This document shows, piece after piece, positions 16,109 through 23,128 of a stretch of DNA of 23,981 nt. Source of the DNA: SG8-39 sp041558415. GTDB lineage: Bacteria > Pseudomonadota > Gammaproteobacteria > Burkholderiales > SG8-39. The position numbers and the translations under genes were made by a program. The stretch lies in assembly GCA_041558415.1 (NCBI GenBank), contig JBFFEY010000044.1, positions 1 to 23,981 on the forward strand, read 5' to 3'. Numbering within the stretch: position 1 is the first letter of the stretch; each line of letters begins with the position of its first letter. Below the pieces are notes generated by a model. The model was given only the letters and a program-made list of their open reading frames with translations. It was not told where the DNA came from and made no database searches.

Positions 16109-16542
16109 GCGCGTCGCCGACGCGCGCCGCGCTCGAGCGCCTGGTCGAGTGGTACGAGACGCTCACGCCGCAGACGCTCGAGCGCATCGCCGAGCTCTAC
16201 GCGCAGGATGCGCGCTTCAAGGACCCGTTCAACGACGTCGCCGGGTGCAGCGCGATCCGCCGCGTGTTCGCGCACATGTTCGCCACCACCGAGGACCCGC
16301 GCTTTCGCGTGCTGGCGCGCGTCGCCGGCGAGGGCGAAGCCTTCGTCACCTGGACCTTCCGCTTCCGCGCCGCGCGCCGCAGCCTGGAGATCCGCGGCGC
16401 AACGCACCTGCGCTTCGATGCGCACGGCAAGGTCGTCGAGCACCGCGACTACTGGGACGCCGCCGAGGAGCTGTACGCCAAGCTGCCGCTGCTCGGCGCG
16501 CTCGTGCGCCTGCTCGCGCGGCGCCTGCGCGCCGCCGACTAG
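16105..16542 (+). CDS. NTF2/SnoaL-like protein
   Basis: The 145-residue protein has the small cone-shaped NTF2-like fold pattern: a helix (LERLVEWYETLTP), then LYAQDARFKDPFNDVAG, a VFAHMF helix, beta strands with TWTFRFRA and a close with VVEHRDYWDAAEELY. The KDPFNDV and HRDYWD segments are typical of the SnoaL-like group found with photolyase/CFA/SDR genes. Members are isomerases, hydratases or binding proteins; no specific role can be given. It uses a GTG start that overlaps the cyclase stop (GTGA). Its TAG stop shares CTAG with the stop of the opposing ugpQ gene, leaving no room for a terminator. Confidence 0.85.
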   Translation: MSASPTRAALERLVEWYETLTPQTLERIAELYAQDARFKDPFNDVAGCSAIRRVFAHMFATTEDPRFRVLARVAGEGEAFVTWTFRFRAARRSLEIRGATHLRFDAHGKVVEHRDYWDAAEELYAKLPLLGALVRLLARRLRAAD

Positions 16543-17336
16543 CGGCCCCGCCGCAGTCGCTGCAGCAGGCCGCGCCGCGTCGCCGGCGCCACGGGTGCGT
16601 CGAAATCCGGGCCGATGCGCTTCAGCGCGTCGGTGACGATGCAGTCGACGCCCCAGCGCAGCAGCTTTCGCGCCATGCGCGGATCGTTCACCGTCCAGGC
16701 CAGCACGGCAAAGCCGGCCTCGTGCATGGCGCGCACCAGCGCCTGCGTCAGCAGCCGGCCCTTGCAGTGCAGCGCGACGCACTCGAGGTCATGCGCCAGC
16801 TCGCGCCAGTGGGGCGGGATGCGCTTGAGCAGCAGGCCGCGCGGCAGCTCGGGCGCCGCGGCGCGCGCCGCGCCGAGCGCGAGCGGCGAAAACGACGACA
16901 GCACCGGCGACCGCGGCGCGTCGCGCCACAGCACGCGCGCGGCATTCGCCACCGCCTCGCCGGTGCGCCGCTCGTAGCCGCTCGCCGGCTTGATCTCGAC
17001 GTTCGCCCACAGGCCAAGCGCGTGGCACAGCTGCGCAGCCTGCTCGAGGCGCGGCACCGGCTCGCCGCGCCAGCGCCGGCCCTTCCACACGCCGGCATCG
17101 AGCCGCGCGAGCTCCGCCGCGCTGTGTGCGCTCACCGCGCCGCGCCCGCTGGTGGTGCGCTCGAGCGTCTGGTCGTGCATCAGCACCGGCACGCCGTCGC
17201 CGGCGAGCATGACGTCCAATTCGACGCCGCGGAAGCCGAGCTCTGCGCCGAGCTGGATCGCGGCGAGCGTGTTCTCCGGCGCCAGCGTGCCGCCGCCGCG
17301 GTGCGCGACGATGCGCGGATAGGGCCAGCGCGTCAC
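16539..17336 (-). CDS. ugpQ: Glycerophosphodiester phosphodiesterase, cytoplasmic (UgpQ)
   Basis: The 265-residue protein has the GDPD TIM-barrel signatures: H12-R13 (AHRGG), E21-N22 (PENT), E39-x-D41 (VELDV), H54 (LMHDQTLERT) and VEIKP at 113-117. These residues bind the Ca/Mg ion and act as acid/base in cleaving glycerophosphodiesters to glycerol-3-phosphate and an alcohol. There is no signal peptide, so it works in the cytoplasm on diesters brought in by the transporter encoded just upstream. Its start overlaps the ugpC stop by 4 bp. As the last gene, its stop overlaps the last gene of the opposing operon. Confidence 0.95.
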   Translation of the reverse strand: MTRWPYPRIVAHRGGGTLAPENTLAAIQLGAELGFRGVELDVMLAGDGVPVLMHDQTLERTTSGRGAVSAHSAAELARLDAGVWKGRRWRGEPVPRLEQAAQLCHALGLWANVEIKPASGYERRTGEAVANAARVLWRDAPRSPVLSSFSPLALGAARAAAPELPRGLLLKRIPPHWRELAHDLECVALHCKGRLLTQALVRAMHEAGFAVLAWTVNDPRMARKLLRWGVDCIVTDALKRIGPDFDAPVAPATRRGLLQRLRRGR

Positions 17337-18343
17337 GCGGCGAGGCGCTGGCCGCTGCCGGCGTCAAACCAGTGCACCTGCGCCGGGTCGTAGGTCAGCG
17401 GCAGGCGGCCGGTGCGCGCGTCGATCGAGGCGTGCAGGCGCGCGGCGACGCGCGTCCCGTTGCCACCGCCGAGGTGGCCGTAGACCAGCGTGTCGGCGCC
17501 GAGCGGCTCGATCAGGTCGACGTCGATGACGAACCGCGCCTCAGACTCGCCGCAGGGCTCGAGATGTTCGGGACGGATGCCGAACAGCAGGTCGCGACCG
17601 TCCTTGTTCTCCGGAATCAGGTTCATCGCCGGCGAGCCGATGAAGCCCGCGACGAAGGTGGTCGCCGGCCGGGCGTAGACCTCGAGCGGCGCGCCGATCT
17701 GTTCGGCCCGCCCGCCGTTCATCACGATCATGCGGTGCGCGAGCGTCATCGCTTCGACCTGGTCGTGGGTGACGAACAGGCTGGTCGTGCCGAGCCGGCG
17801 GTGCAGCGCCTGCAGCTCGGCGCGCATCTGCACGCGCAGCTTGGCATCCAGGTTCGAGAGCGGCTCGTCGAACAGGAACACCGCCGGTTCGCGCACGATG
17901 GCGCGCCCCATCGCCACGCGCTGGCGCTGACCGCCCGACAGCTCGCGCGGGCGGCGTTCGAGCAGGTCGCCGAGCTCGAGGATTGCGGCGGCGCGCTTGA
18001 CGCGCGTGTCGATCTCGGCCTTCGGCAGGCCGCGGATCTTCAGGCCGTAGGCCATGTTGTCGTACACGCGCATGTGCGGGTAGAGCGCGTAGTTCTGGAA
18101 CACCATGGCGATGTCGCGGTCCTTCGGCTCGAGATTGTTCACCACGCGCCCGCCGATCGCGATCTCGCCGGCGGTAATGCGCTCGAGTCCGGCCACCATG
18201 CGCAGCAGCGTCGACTTGCCGCAGCCCGACGGCCCGACGATCACCACGAATTCGCCGTCCGCCACGTCCATGGTGACGCCATGGATCACCTGCACGCCGG
18301 CGGTGTAGCTCTTCTTCACGTCGCGGAAAGAAACCTCGGCCAT
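17333..18343 (-). CDS. ugpC: ABC transporter ATPase for glycerol-3-phosphate (UgpC)
   Basis: The 336-residue protein is a MalK/UgpC-type ATPase. Walker A GPSGCGKST is at 37-45, the Q-loop FQNYALYP at 82-89, the signature LSGGQ at 135-139, Walker B with D159-E160 (LFDEPLSNLDA) and the switch His H193 (VTHDQVEA). The C-terminal regulatory TOBE/MOI region begins near residue 240 (FIGSPAMN) and includes FGIRPEHL. It powers import through UgpA and UgpE. It lies 1 bp after the ugpE stop and overlaps ugpQ. Confidence 0.95.
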   Translation of the reverse strand: MAEVSFRDVKKSYTAGVQVIHGVTMDVADGEFVVIVGPSGCGKSTLLRMVAGLERITAGEIAIGGRVVNNLEPKDRDIAMVFQNYALYPHMRVYDNMAYGLKIRGLPKAEIDTRVKRAAAILELGDLLERRPRELSGGQRQRVAMGRAIVREPAVFLFDEPLSNLDAKLRVQMRAELQALHRRLGTTSLFVTHDQVEAMTLAHRMIVMNGGRAEQIGAPLEVYARPATTFVAGFIGSPAMNLIPENKDGRDLLFGIRPEHLEPCGESEARFVIDVDLIEPLGADTLVYGHLGGGNGTRVAARLHASIDARTGRLPLTYDPAQVHWFDAGSGQRLAA

Positions 18344-18344
18344 C

Positions 18345-19193
18345 CTACTTCTCCGTCTCGACCAACCCCTTCACGAACCACTTCTGCATTAGCAGCACCA
18401 CCACTGCCGGCGGCAACATGGCAAGCATGGCGGTAGCCATCACCAGGTTCCACTCGGTGATCGCGTCGCCCCCGGGAATCATGCGTTTGATCCCGATCAC
18501 CGTGGTGTACATCGACTCGTCGGTGGTGATGAGCAGCGGCCAGAGGTACTGGTTCCAGCCGTAGATGAACTGGATCACGAACAGCGCCGCAATGCTGGTT
18601 TTCGACAGGGGGAACACGACGTCGCGGAAAAAGCGCATCGGTCCGGCGCCATCGATGCGCGCGGCCTCCGCGAGCTCGTCCGGAATGGTGAGGAAGAATT
18701 GGCGAAACAGGAAGGTCGCGGTCGCCGAGGCGATGAGCGGCAGTGTCAGACCGGTGTAGCTGTTGAGCAGGCCAAGATCCGAGATCACCTTAAAGGTCGG
18801 GATGATGCGCACTTCGACGGGCAGCATCAGCGTGACGAAGATCATCCAGAAAAAGAACATGCGCAGCGGGAAGCGGAAGTACACGATCGCGAACGAGGCG
18901 ATGATCGAGATGGCGATCTTGCCGAAGGTGATGACCAGCGCCACCACCAGGCTGTTCAGCATCATGCGCCCGACCGGCGCCTTGGCGCCGAGGGCAGTGC
19001 CCGCGGTCAGCACCTGGCTGTAGTTCTCCCACAGGCGGTCGCCCGGCACGAGCGACATCGGCACTTCGAGGATGCGCTCGATCGACTGAGTCGAGGCGAC
19101 GAAGGTGACATAGAGCGGCAAGGCGATTGCGGCGATGCCCGCGATCAGCACCGCGTGCGAGAAAACGGTCAGCCAGGGACGGTTCTCGACCAT
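18345..19193 (-). CDS. ugpE: ABC permease for glycerol-3-phosphate (UgpE)
   Basis: The 282-residue inner-membrane protein has about six membrane segments, with a typical N-terminal span and the EAA coupling loop EAARIDGAGPMRFFRDVVFP near residues 185-204 that contacts the ATPase. It ends with the WFVKGLVETEK tail common to UgpE and other carbohydrate-type (CUT1) permeases. It pairs with UgpA to form the channel. It begins 7 bp after the ugpA stop. Confidence 0.94.
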   Translation of the reverse strand: MVENRPWLTVFSHAVLIAGIAAIALPLYVTFVASTQSIERILEVPMSLVPGDRLWENYSQVLTAGTALGAKAPVGRMMLNSLVVALVITFGKIAISIIASFAIVYFRFPLRMFFFWMIFVTLMLPVEVRIIPTFKVISDLGLLNSYTGLTLPLIASATATFLFRQFFLTIPDELAEAARIDGAGPMRFFRDVVFPLSKTSIAALFVIQFIYGWNQYLWPLLITTDESMYTTVIGIKRMIPGGDAITEWNLVMATAMLAMLPPAVVVLLMQKWFVKGLVETEK

Positions 19194-19200
19194 TCGCAGC

Positions 19201-20082
19201 TCAGTACTGCACCCGCCGCTCGATGAAACGGAACTGCACCACGGTGAGCGCGATGACGATCGCCATCAGCACGACCGATTGCGCCGAGGAGCCACCCAGG
19301 TCCGCCGCCTTGACGCCATCGTAGTAGACCTTGTAGACGAGGATCTGCGTCGCGCCCGCGGGGCCGCCTTCCGTGGTGGCGTCGATCACGCCGAAGGTAT
19401 CGAAGAAGGCGTAGACGACGTTGACCACCAGCAGGAAGAAGGTGGTCGGCGACAGCAGCGGGAAAACCACCGTCCAGAAACGGCGCAGCGGGCTCGCGCC
19501 GTCGATCGCAGCCGCTTCGATCAGCGATTTCGGAATCGACTGCAGCCCGGCGAGGAAAAAAAGGAAGTTGTAGCTGACGTGCTTCCACACGGAGGCGATC
19601 ACCACCAGGAGCATCGCCTGGTCGCCCTTCAGGACCCAGTTCCAGTCGACACCGACCTGGCGCAACGCGTAGGTGAAGATGCCGACCGAGGGCGCGAACA
19701 GGAACCCCCACAGCACGCCAGCCACCGCCGGCGCGACCGCGTAGGGCCAGATGAGGAACGTCTTGTAGGCCAGCGCGCCGCGCAGCACGCGATCGGCCAT
19801 GGTCGCGAGCAGCAGCGAGATCGCAATGCCGGCGAGCGCCACCCAGGCGCTGAAGATCGCAGTCGTCTTGAAGGCGGCGAGGTAATGCGGGTCGCGGAAC
19901 AGCGCGGCGAAATTGCGCAGGCCGACGAACTCGGTCTTCAGGCCGAAGGCATCCTGCAGCTGGAACGAGAAGTAGCCCGCCTGCACCGCGGGCCAGAAGA
20001 AGAAAACGATCGTGATCGCGATCTGCGGCGCGAGCAGCGCGTACGGCAGCCACGCCGAGCGGAAGACGACCCTTTTTTCCAT
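19201..20082 (-). CDS. ugpA: ABC permease for glycerol-3-phosphate (UgpA)
   Basis: The 293-residue inner-membrane protein closely matches the size of E. coli UgpA. It begins MEKRVVFRSAWLPYALLAPQ, has about six spans, and carries the EAA loop EAAAIDGASPLRRFW (about 198-212). DTFGVIDATTEGGP in the last third is characteristic of UgpA. The ATG at 20082 is chosen over an upstream alternative at 20118 because it matches the family start and the upstream codons fall in the structured spacer. A 129-bp gap with two strong stem-loops separates it from ugpB. Confidence 0.94.
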   Translation of the reverse strand: MEKRVVFRSAWLPYALLAPQIAITIVFFFWPAVQAGYFSFQLQDAFGLKTEFVGLRNFAALFRDPHYLAAFKTTAIFSAWVALAGIAISLLLATMADRVLRGALAYKTFLIWPYAVAPAVAGVLWGFLFAPSVGIFTYALRQVGVDWNWVLKGDQAMLLVVIASVWKHVSYNFLFFLAGLQSIPKSLIEAAAIDGASPLRRFWTVVFPLLSPTTFFLLVVNVVYAFFDTFGVIDATTEGGPAGATQILVYKVYYDGVKAADLGGSSAQSVVLMAIVIALTVVQFRFIERRVQY

Positions 20083-20102
20083 GCGCTTCGGTCGAAAGCA
20101 AC

Positions 20103-20147
20103 GGCTTCGGGCGTCCAACCGGGGCCAACCCAGCCCCGAACGAAGCC
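20103..20147 (-). repeat. Composite inverted repeat with phased CCAACC motifs in the ugpB-ugpA spacer
   Basis: GGCTTCG (20103-20109) pairs with CGAAGCC (20141-20147), and inside it GGGGC (20121-20125) pairs with GCCCC (20133-20137) over a 7-nt loop. The hexamer CCAACC occurs at 20115, 20125 and 20146, that is, with start-to-start steps of 10 and 21 bp, close to one and two helical turns. This may be an mRNA structure, a protein-binding array, or both; I have no known match. Confidence 0.5.
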
Positions 20148-20162
20148 AACCGGGTGGATCCG

Positions 20163-20187
20163 AAGGGGGGCGCGCAGCGCCCCCCCT
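20163..20187 (-). terminator. Strong GC hairpin after ugpB (attenuator or mRNA-stabilising stem-loop)
   Basis: GGGGGGCGC (20165-20173) and GCGCCCCCC (20177-20185) form a 9-bp all-GC stem over a 3-nt GCA loop. It starts about 25 nt after the ugpB stop on the minus strand. There is no T tract behind it, so it is more likely a partial terminator or a 3'-end block that lets ugpB mRNA outlast the permease part, as known for other binding-protein genes. Confidence 0.55.
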
Positions 20188-20211
20188 TTCAGGCCCTGCC
20201 CCTTTCGATCC

Positions 20212-21525
20212 CTACTTGTTCGCCGCCTGGAACTGCTCGAGGATCTCGTTGCCACGCTTGACCGCGTCGTTCATCGCGGTCTTGGCGTCCTTCTTGCCGG
20301 CGAACACCGCCTCCATCTCCTCCTCGATCACCTTGCGGCCCTGCACGAAGTTGCCGAAGCGCAGGCCCTTCGAGTTGGCCGTGGGCGCCTTGTAGTTCAG
20401 CTGGCGCACCTGGATGTCCGTGCCCGGATTCGCGGTGTAAAAGCCCGCGGCCTTGGTCGCGTCGTAGGCCGCGTTGGTGATCGGCGCATAGCCGGTTTGC
20501 TGGTGCCACTTGGCTTGCACCTCGACCGACGACAGGTAGGTGAAGAATTTGGCGATGCCCCGATACACCTTTGGATCCTTCTGCGACAGCACCCAGAGCG
20601 TCGCGCCGCCGATGATCGAGTTCTGCGGCGCGCCCTTCACGTCGTCGTGGTAGGGCAGGAAGTTGACCGAGAAGGCGAACTTGTCCAGCTTCTTGATGTT
20701 CGCGCGCGCACCGGAGCTGCCGGTGAACATGGCGCAATCGCCGCTCGCGAACTTGGCGTCGCCCTTGTTGCCGAGTCCCGCGTAGGTAAAGTAGCCCTTC
20801 TTGACGAAATCGCCGAGCATCGCGACGTGCTTGACGTGGGTGGGCGAGTTGATCGTGAAGCGCGTGTCGAGTCCGCCGAAGCCGTTCTGCTTGGTGCCGA
20901 TCGGCAGGTTGTGCCAGGCGCTGAAGTTCTCCACGTGCACCCACGACGGCCAGCTGCTGGTGTAGACGCATTCCTGGCCCGCGGCCTTCAGCTTGGCAGC
21001 CGCAGCCTCGAATTCCTTCCAGGTCTTGGGCGCCTTCTCCGGGTCGAGGCCTGCTTTCTTGAACGCGTCCTTGTTGACGTAGAACACGGGCGTCGAGCTG
21101 TTGAACGGCATCGACAGCAGGTTCCCCTTCGGATCCATGTAATAGCCCGCAACGGCGCCCAGGTAGTTCTTCGGGTCGAACGGCTCGTTGGCCTCCTTCA
21201 TCAGCTGGTAGACCGGCTTGACCGCGCCCTTGGCGGCCATCATGGTGGCCGTGCCAACCTCGAACACCTGCACGATGTGCGGCGGATTGCCGGCGCGGAA
21301 TGCAGCGATCGCCGCGGTCATCGACTCGGGATAGCTGCCCTTGTAAATCGCCGTTACCTTCCAGTCTGTCTGGCTGGCGTTGAATCCGGCCGCGATCTCG
21401 TTGGTGCGCTCGCCGAGCGCCCCGCCCATCGAATGCCACCACTGGATCTCGGTCTGCGCCTGCACCGAGCCGAACACCAACAGGCCGGCGCCGGCGAGCG
21501 CGGCCGCGATTGCCTTGCGTTTCAT
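20212..21525 (-). CDS. ugpB: Glycerol-3-phosphate-binding periplasmic protein (UgpB)
   Basis: The 437-residue protein has a Sec signal peptide ending VQAQ (cleavage near residue 23) and is a CUT1-type solute-binding protein beginning TEIQWWHSMGG. The SSWPSWVHVEN segment and GYAPITNAAYDATK near the C-terminus are UgpB hallmarks, the first surrounding the ligand-contacting Trp. It captures sn-glycerol-3-phosphate and glycerophosphodiesters in the periplasm and delivers them to UgpAE. AGGAGGAAGGGGA upstream of the ATG at 21525 gives a good ribosome-binding region. It is followed by a stem-loop-rich spacer and then ugpA, in the standard operon order. Confidence 0.95.
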   Translation of the reverse strand: MKRKAIAAALAGAGLLVFGSVQAQTEIQWWHSMGGALGERTNEIAAGFNASQTDWKVTAIYKGSYPESMTAAIAAFRAGNPPHIVQVFEVGTATMMAAKGAVKPVYQLMKEANEPFDPKNYLGAVAGYYMDPKGNLLSMPFNSSTPVFYVNKDAFKKAGLDPEKAPKTWKEFEAAAAKLKAAGQECVYTSSWPSWVHVENFSAWHNLPIGTKQNGFGGLDTRFTINSPTHVKHVAMLGDFVKKGYFTYAGLGNKGDAKFASGDCAMFTGSSGARANIKKLDKFAFSVNFLPYHDDVKGAPQNSIIGGATLWVLSQKDPKVYRGIAKFFTYLSSVEVQAKWHQQTGYAPITNAAYDATKAAGFYTANPGTDIQVRQLNYKAPTANSKGLRFGNFVQGRKVIEEEMEAVFAGKKDAKTAMNDAVKRGNEILEQFQAANK

Positions 21526-21628
21526 GTGGGTCCCCTTCCTCCTGTAGACGCCGGCCCGCGCCGGCACCGGCGCAGCCTAGCGCGCGAATGTTACGCCTTT
21601 TGCCACCCCGGGAAGGGAATTCACGCAG
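21526..21628 (-). other. 103-bp spacer between the two ugpB genes
   Basis: It contains the ribosome-binding region of ugpB (21528-21543) and GC-rich self-complementary DNA around 21549-21567 (GCCGGC repeats). No T-tailed terminator and no convincing sigma70 promoter are visible, and no pho-box-like repeat is seen. Confidence 0.5.
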
Positions 21629-22969
21629 CTAGCCGCGCTTGCCCCGCCCCCGGGCCGGCGCGTTGGCGCGCTCGAACTCCTCGAGCAGGACGTTGCCGCG
21701 CGCGACCGCCGCATTGAGCGCATCGAGCGGCGTCTTGCGGCCGGCCCACACCGCCTCGAGCTCCTCCTCGATGATGGCCCGGATCTGCAGAAAGTGGCCG
21801 AGGCGGATGCCCTTCGATTCGTCGGTCGGGTTGCGCAACAGCAGCTGGCGCACGGCGACCTGGTGGCCCGGGTGGGCCACGTAAAAACCGTTCTTCTCGG
21901 TGAGCGCGTAGGCCGCCTTGGTGATCGGCACGTAGCCCGTGCTCTGGTGCCAGCGCGCCTGCACCTCGGGTTGCGCGAGGTAGGCGATGAACTTCGCCGT
22001 CGCCCGATACTCCGCGCGCGTCTTGCCGTTCAGCGCCCACAGCCCGGCACCGCCGATCAGGGTGTTCTGCGGCGCCTCGGGGAAGTCGTCGTAGTAGGGC
22101 AGCGGCGCGACGCCGAAATCGAAGCGCGCCACCCGCTGCAGGTTGGCGTAGGACGACGACGAGGCCGTGAGCACGGCGCACTCGCCGGAGGCGAAGCGCG
22201 CCTCGGCCTCGTCGCGCCGCCCCGACCAGCTGAACAGTTCGGACGTTTTCCAGGAGGCGAGCATCGAAACCCAGCGCACCATCAGGCGGGTGTTGAAGTT
22301 GAGCCGCGCGTCGCTGCCGCCCATGCCGTTTTCCTCCGTGGCGAAGGGCTGGTTGTGCCAGGCACCCATGTTTTCCATCAGCACCCAGCTCGGCCAGGTC
22401 GTGGTGAGCGCGCACTTGACGGCACCGCTGTCGAGCAGCGCACCGAGCACCTTCGGCATTTCGTACCAGGTCTTCGGCGCGTGCGCCGGATCGAGGCGCG
22501 CCTTGCGGAAAGCGTCCTTGTTGTAATACAGCACCGGCGTCGAGGTATTGAACGGCAGCGCGAGCAGCCGCCCCCGCTTGTCGGAGAAGTACGCCGCGAC
22601 CGCAGGCACGAAGGCGCCGTGATCGAGCGGCGCGCCGGCGTCGACCATCAGCCGCCACATCGGCTTCACCAGATCGCGCGCGGCAATCATCTCGGCGGTG
22701 CCCACCTCGTAGATCTGCACCAGGTGCGGCGTGCGCTTGGCGCGGTACGCGGCGAACACGGCGCGCTCGACGACGTCGTACGGTCCCTTGTAGGTCGCCA
22801 CCACGCGCACGTCTTTCTGCGCCGCATTGAAGCGCGCCACGAGCGCATCGAGTTCGGCGCCACGCGCACCGCCCATGGCGTGCCAGAACTGGATCTCGGT
22901 GACTTTGGCCGCGGCCGGTCCCGCCCACGGCAGGGCCGCGAGCGCCAGCACCATCAGAAACCGAAACAT
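21629..22969 (-). CDS. Second UgpB-like solute-binding protein (paralogue)
   Basis: The 446-residue protein has a signal peptide (MFRFLMVLALAALPWAGPAA, cleaved after about residue 21) and aligns along its whole length with the adjacent ugpB product: TEIQFWHAMGG versus TEIQWWHSMGG, TTWPSWVLMEN versus SSWPSWVHVEN, HQSTGYVPITKAAY versus HQQTGYAPITNAAY. The ligand-region Trp and the C-terminal VRQL Arg are retained, but many other positions differ and a basic ARGRGKRG tail has been added. It probably feeds the same UgpAEC transporter with an overlapping or altered substrate range. The ATG at 22969 follows GGGGGAGG and starts the signal peptide; the longer upstream frame is not needed. It is the first gene of the ugp set. 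Confidence 0.9.
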   Translation of the reverse strand: MFRFLMVLALAALPWAGPAAAKVTEIQFWHAMGGARGAELDALVARFNAAQKDVRVVATYKGPYDVVERAVFAAYRAKRTPHLVQIYEVGTAEMIAARDLVKPMWRLMVDAGAPLDHGAFVPAVAAYFSDKRGRLLALPFNTSTPVLYYNKDAFRKARLDPAHAPKTWYEMPKVLGALLDSGAVKCALTTTWPSWVLMENMGAWHNQPFATEENGMGGSDARLNFNTRLMVRWVSMLASWKTSELFSWSGRRDEAEARFASGECAVLTASSSSYANLQRVARFDFGVAPLPYYDDFPEAPQNTLIGGAGLWALNGKTRAEYRATAKFIAYLAQPEVQARWHQSTGYVPITKAAYALTEKNGFYVAHPGHQVAVRQLLLRNPTDESKGIRLGHFLQIRAIIEEELEAVWAGRKTPLDALNAAVARGNVLLEEFERANAPARGRGKRG

Positions 22970-23128
22970 CTGCCTCCCCCTCGAATCGGCATGCCGCAGC
23001 GCAGCGCCGCCGCGAAACGGCAACTGCCAGTATCGCATCGAATCCACCCGTGGCAGGCACGCGAACCCGCGCTGTTCCACAGACCGGCGCGAGGCTAAGA
23101 TGGTTCCGCAGCCCCGCGAAACGCCGGC
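22970..23128. other. 159-bp divergent intergenic region (ugp paralogue / amidase)
   Basis: It should hold the leftward ugp promoter and the rightward amidase promoter. I see only weak candidates: GATACT on the minus strand (around 23030-23035) and TAAGAT on the plus strand (around 23095-23100), each without a matching -35. No strong palindrome is evident. Confidence 0.4.

Noticed and set aside
21575..21600. TGGCAAAAGGCGTAAC on the minus strand as a sigma54-type promoter for ugpB
   Set aside because: The -12 element should contain GC within a TTGC-like context, and here GTAAC does not fit. Spacing also fails.
19135..21717. 860-codon open frame on the plus strand
   Set aside because: It runs antisense to ugpE, ugpA and ugpB, which have clear family motifs. 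It is rich in Arg, His, Gln, Asp and Glu without domain structure, as expected for a mirror frame in high-GC DNA.
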